Positions 61,590 through 64,000 of a stretch of DNA of 64,000 bases are shown one piece after another. Each line of letters starts with the position of its first letter. The first letter of the stretch is position 1. Source of the stretch: Gymnogyps californianus. Its lineage: Eukaryota; Chordata; Aves; Accipitriformes; Cathartidae. Below the pieces are notes generated by a model. It saw nothing but the letters and a program-made list of their open reading frames with translations, did not search any database and had not been told where the DNA came from. The position numbers and the translations under genes were made by a program. The stretch lies in NCBI RefSeq assembly GCF_018139145.2, contig NC_059485.1, positions 16,119,698 through 16,183,697 on the forward strand. The letters are read 5' to 3'.

Positions 61590-61990
61590 CCCACCAGTGC
61601 ATCATGTACTTAAGGCTGGGTCATGGGATGCACGTAGAGGCAGGACAACCCTGCAAAGCAGCTGTCTGCTCAACATCCAAATGCCTCCTATGTCTGGAAG
61701 CCGGTCTGCTGCTGCTGGCACTGGCACAGGGAAGGGGAAAGAGGGGAGAGAGGCAGATGAAAACTGCTGGGAAAGAGGAAGTGGAGTTTCTTGCTGCTTC
61801 AAAGAGGCAATTGCTTGCCACGGGATAGGGAGGAGGTTGTTATTGCTGAGACTAGAACATGGTCCTGGACATGGCTGAACAGCTCTGGCTTACCAGCCTG
61901 GAGATGGCCAGGCTTTCCCTGTTCCCTCAGACTTTTCTCAAGGCCACAGTCTCCACCTTCCTCTTTCCCCATCTCCCTATGGTACCACTA
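61590..61990 (+). other. GC-richer patch with overlapping open frames
   Basis: About 400 bp with fewer A/T runs than the rest and six overlapping frames of 66-93 codons on both strands, none recognisable. CpG is sparse, so it is not a CpG-island promoter. The loss of stop codons is explained by composition. It could be a noncoding exon, an enhancer or part of an unrecognised repeat. Confidence 0.35.
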
Positions 61991-64000
61991 TTCATGTCTC
62001 AGAGTTTTGGGACTCAAATGATGGATTTCCAATCATTGTCTTATATTGTCAGTCATCTTTCACATGCGCAGAGAGGAATCTGTGAGAGTATAACTGGATG
62101 CAAAGGAACATACGTGGCATGTACTTTGGGATTTGGATAGGAAGTTACAGGAAAGATGTCAGACAGCAGTCTACGTGCTGGGATCTGGCTAACCTGAACG
62201 CTAGAGCCTGCATCACTCATTGCATATTCCTAAATTTCCTCTGCTAATGCCACTTGCCATCTTATCATCTGTTTTCCTATATGAATCGGGCAGTGCTGTG
62301 CCTGCCTGCCTTCCTTATACCATCCTTAAGCCTCACAAGAGTGGCTGGGATCTTGAGTGTAAACTCCGAAACAACTCAGACTGCCCTTCCAGATGCCTTT
62401 TGAAAATCAAATATCATTTTAGTCAATTGCAAGCCCCACTTCCACTCTTCACACACACAGAAGTTATACAAATGAGCAAATGTGAAACTACTTAAAGCTT
62501 GCTGTTATTGCTGTGTCACAGACGCCACCTGAATGAGCTCCAGGACTGGGGACTCACCCCTATAACATTAGGGATGGGACTTTTATTTGTTTTAGTGCTT
62601 TCTCACTCCTTGGAAGAAAGCAGAGATAATGTAAATAAAGACCTAAGCAGGAGAAGACTACAGGCTCTCACAGCCTAAATCTCTTGAGAATACTGGAAAA
62701 TTTCAAATCCTTTGTTAATTCCAGGTATGATTGCTCAGGCATAGGAAAAAAGGCAAAGCCTGACATTTGATATGATTTCCTAGACCAAAGCGCAGCCTGT
62801 CACAAACAAAATCAATGCCAAACTCACAACAAAAAGGCAGCATGCATAGCACAGCAGGCTTGGGAACCAACTTCAGGAAGTGACCCGTGACTACAATTCA
62901 GTGCAATGAGCAACACTTCGAAATGTCTGTGAATGAGGCTCCAAAGCTAACCATAGGTTATGGACAAGGGAGGGGGAAACACGGAGTGGGGGGGAACCCA
63001 CTGAAAAAATGAAAATTAGCGTATTCAGTGAGAAAAACTTGAGGAATCTACCTCTGAACAATTCCTGCACTTCCACATTTTATTTTAATTATGCCCCTTT
63101 CAAGGCTATATGCAAGAAACAGTAATACCCCAAATACCCATCTTCTGTAATGAAGATTAGATGTAGTAATTTGCCTTTAGTAAATGCTGATATATCTAGT
63201 TTACTAAGGTGCTCTACTTCTGAAAAAGTGTTTGCTTGTTAGGGAAAATGGGCAAAAGCATGCTGACCACTGTATTACTCATGGCTACGCTCAGTCTGTT
63301 GAATAGGGCTTTCTTCTGGCTAGTACTGTATAAATATCAACTTAATCGCAGCAAAGATAAAAGTTGCTAGTGAAAACAGTATCGTGTTACCTCTCCAAAA
63401 ACACAACAGAAGGAAAGGGGATTGCATTCTCCTGAGGCATGCAAGCAACACAGAGTTGTAACTCGTTAAATACACACAATGTACACACATATTTTAGCTG
63501 CGACTCCTGTTACACAAGTAAATACACCAATAACATACATTATCTTTAGGCTACGACTACACAACTACACCTGCCATACTTACAGCATGTTACTTAAAAA
63601 AAGAAGAGAGGGAAAGAAGAACAGACTAGAAATTAAGATGGGAAGCTGGAACAATAACTGAAAAGCAAAAGAAGTGTCAAAAGGTTTTCAGACCCAGTGG
63701 GAAAAACTGTGCTGAATGCCAGACTTAACAGTGAGAGAAGCACTGCCAGAAAGCACTGCATGGAGACAGTTATTAGAGATGCAAACAAGGGAATACCAAA
63801 AAACCCAAAGGAATCTGGAGTTGTGGCAGAGTAAGCTCACAATGACCATCCTCAGTCGGTAGAGAAAAGAGTGAGATTGTACCAGTCGCCCTGAAACCCT
63901 GCATGGAAAGCATGGCATCAGGTCCTCATAGCACCACTGTCAGTCAAAATCACAACACCTGTAAGTTACTTTACCCTCTAGTAATTCAACAGCTCCTTTC

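Larger units (their letters stand above)
59351..64000. other. unique sequence with no confirmed gene
   Basis: Contains the tandem duplication at 60236 and the GC-richer patch at 61590-61990. The last 2 kb show nothing recognisable. Confidence 0.4.

Noticed and set aside
1..64000. CRISPR arrays, prokaryotic operons, phage or integron structures
   Set aside because: No regularly spaced repeats, no long dense reading frames and no ribosome-binding-site pattern; the repeat content is vertebrate.
1..64000. tRNA, rRNA, snoRNA or miRNA genes
   Set aside because: No A/B box pairs with cloverleaf potential, no rRNA blocks, and no long hairpin was seen by eye; short stems such as 16965-16992 are insufficient. 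A covariance-model scan would settle it.

Overview
The window looks like 64 kb of AT-rich, gene-poor bird DNA, either intron or intergenic. The bird assignment rests on two solo LTRs of a family I know as abundant and dispersed in neoavian genomes, plus two CR1 LINE remnants, CR1 being the dominant avian LINE. A few ancient MIR-like SINE scraps fit an old, slowly changing amniote chromosome. There are no operons, ribosome binding sites, long bacterial-type reading frames, rRNA, CRISPR arrays or recognisable tRNA genes. The longest uninterrupted reading frame is 151 codons, close to what chance gives at this size and composition.

Layout. 1-9 kb: the only part with arguable coding signal, all on the minus strand. 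Two pairs of candidate exons (8639-8580 with 6480-6374, and 2865-2628 with 2136-1880) have splice-like borders, open frames and matching phases within each pair. I do not recognise the proteins. 9-14 kb: unique sequence with a short tandem duplication and a G-tract. 14458-15019: a solo LTR in minus orientation. 15-28 kb: unique AT-rich sequence with small tandem, inverted and dispersed repeats and one GC-richer candidate exon at 19.6 kb. 28.6-28.9 kb: an old CR1 fragment on the minus strand. 29-40 kb: unique sequence with an AT-rich low-complexity block. 40.6 kb: a MIR-like element. 41943-42534: a second solo LTR of the same family in plus orientation with a perfect 5-bp target duplication. 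43-58 kb: unique sequence with two more MIR-like pieces and one ancient amniote repeat scrap. 58.9-59.35 kb: the 3' end of a CR1 copy on the plus strand. 60-64 kb: a small tandem duplication and a locally GC-richer patch.

The features do not form a pathway. If the candidate exons are real they belong to one or two minus-strand genes entering from the right, and most of the window is then intron or flank. The best-supported content is the transposable element record. I found no convincing novel system.
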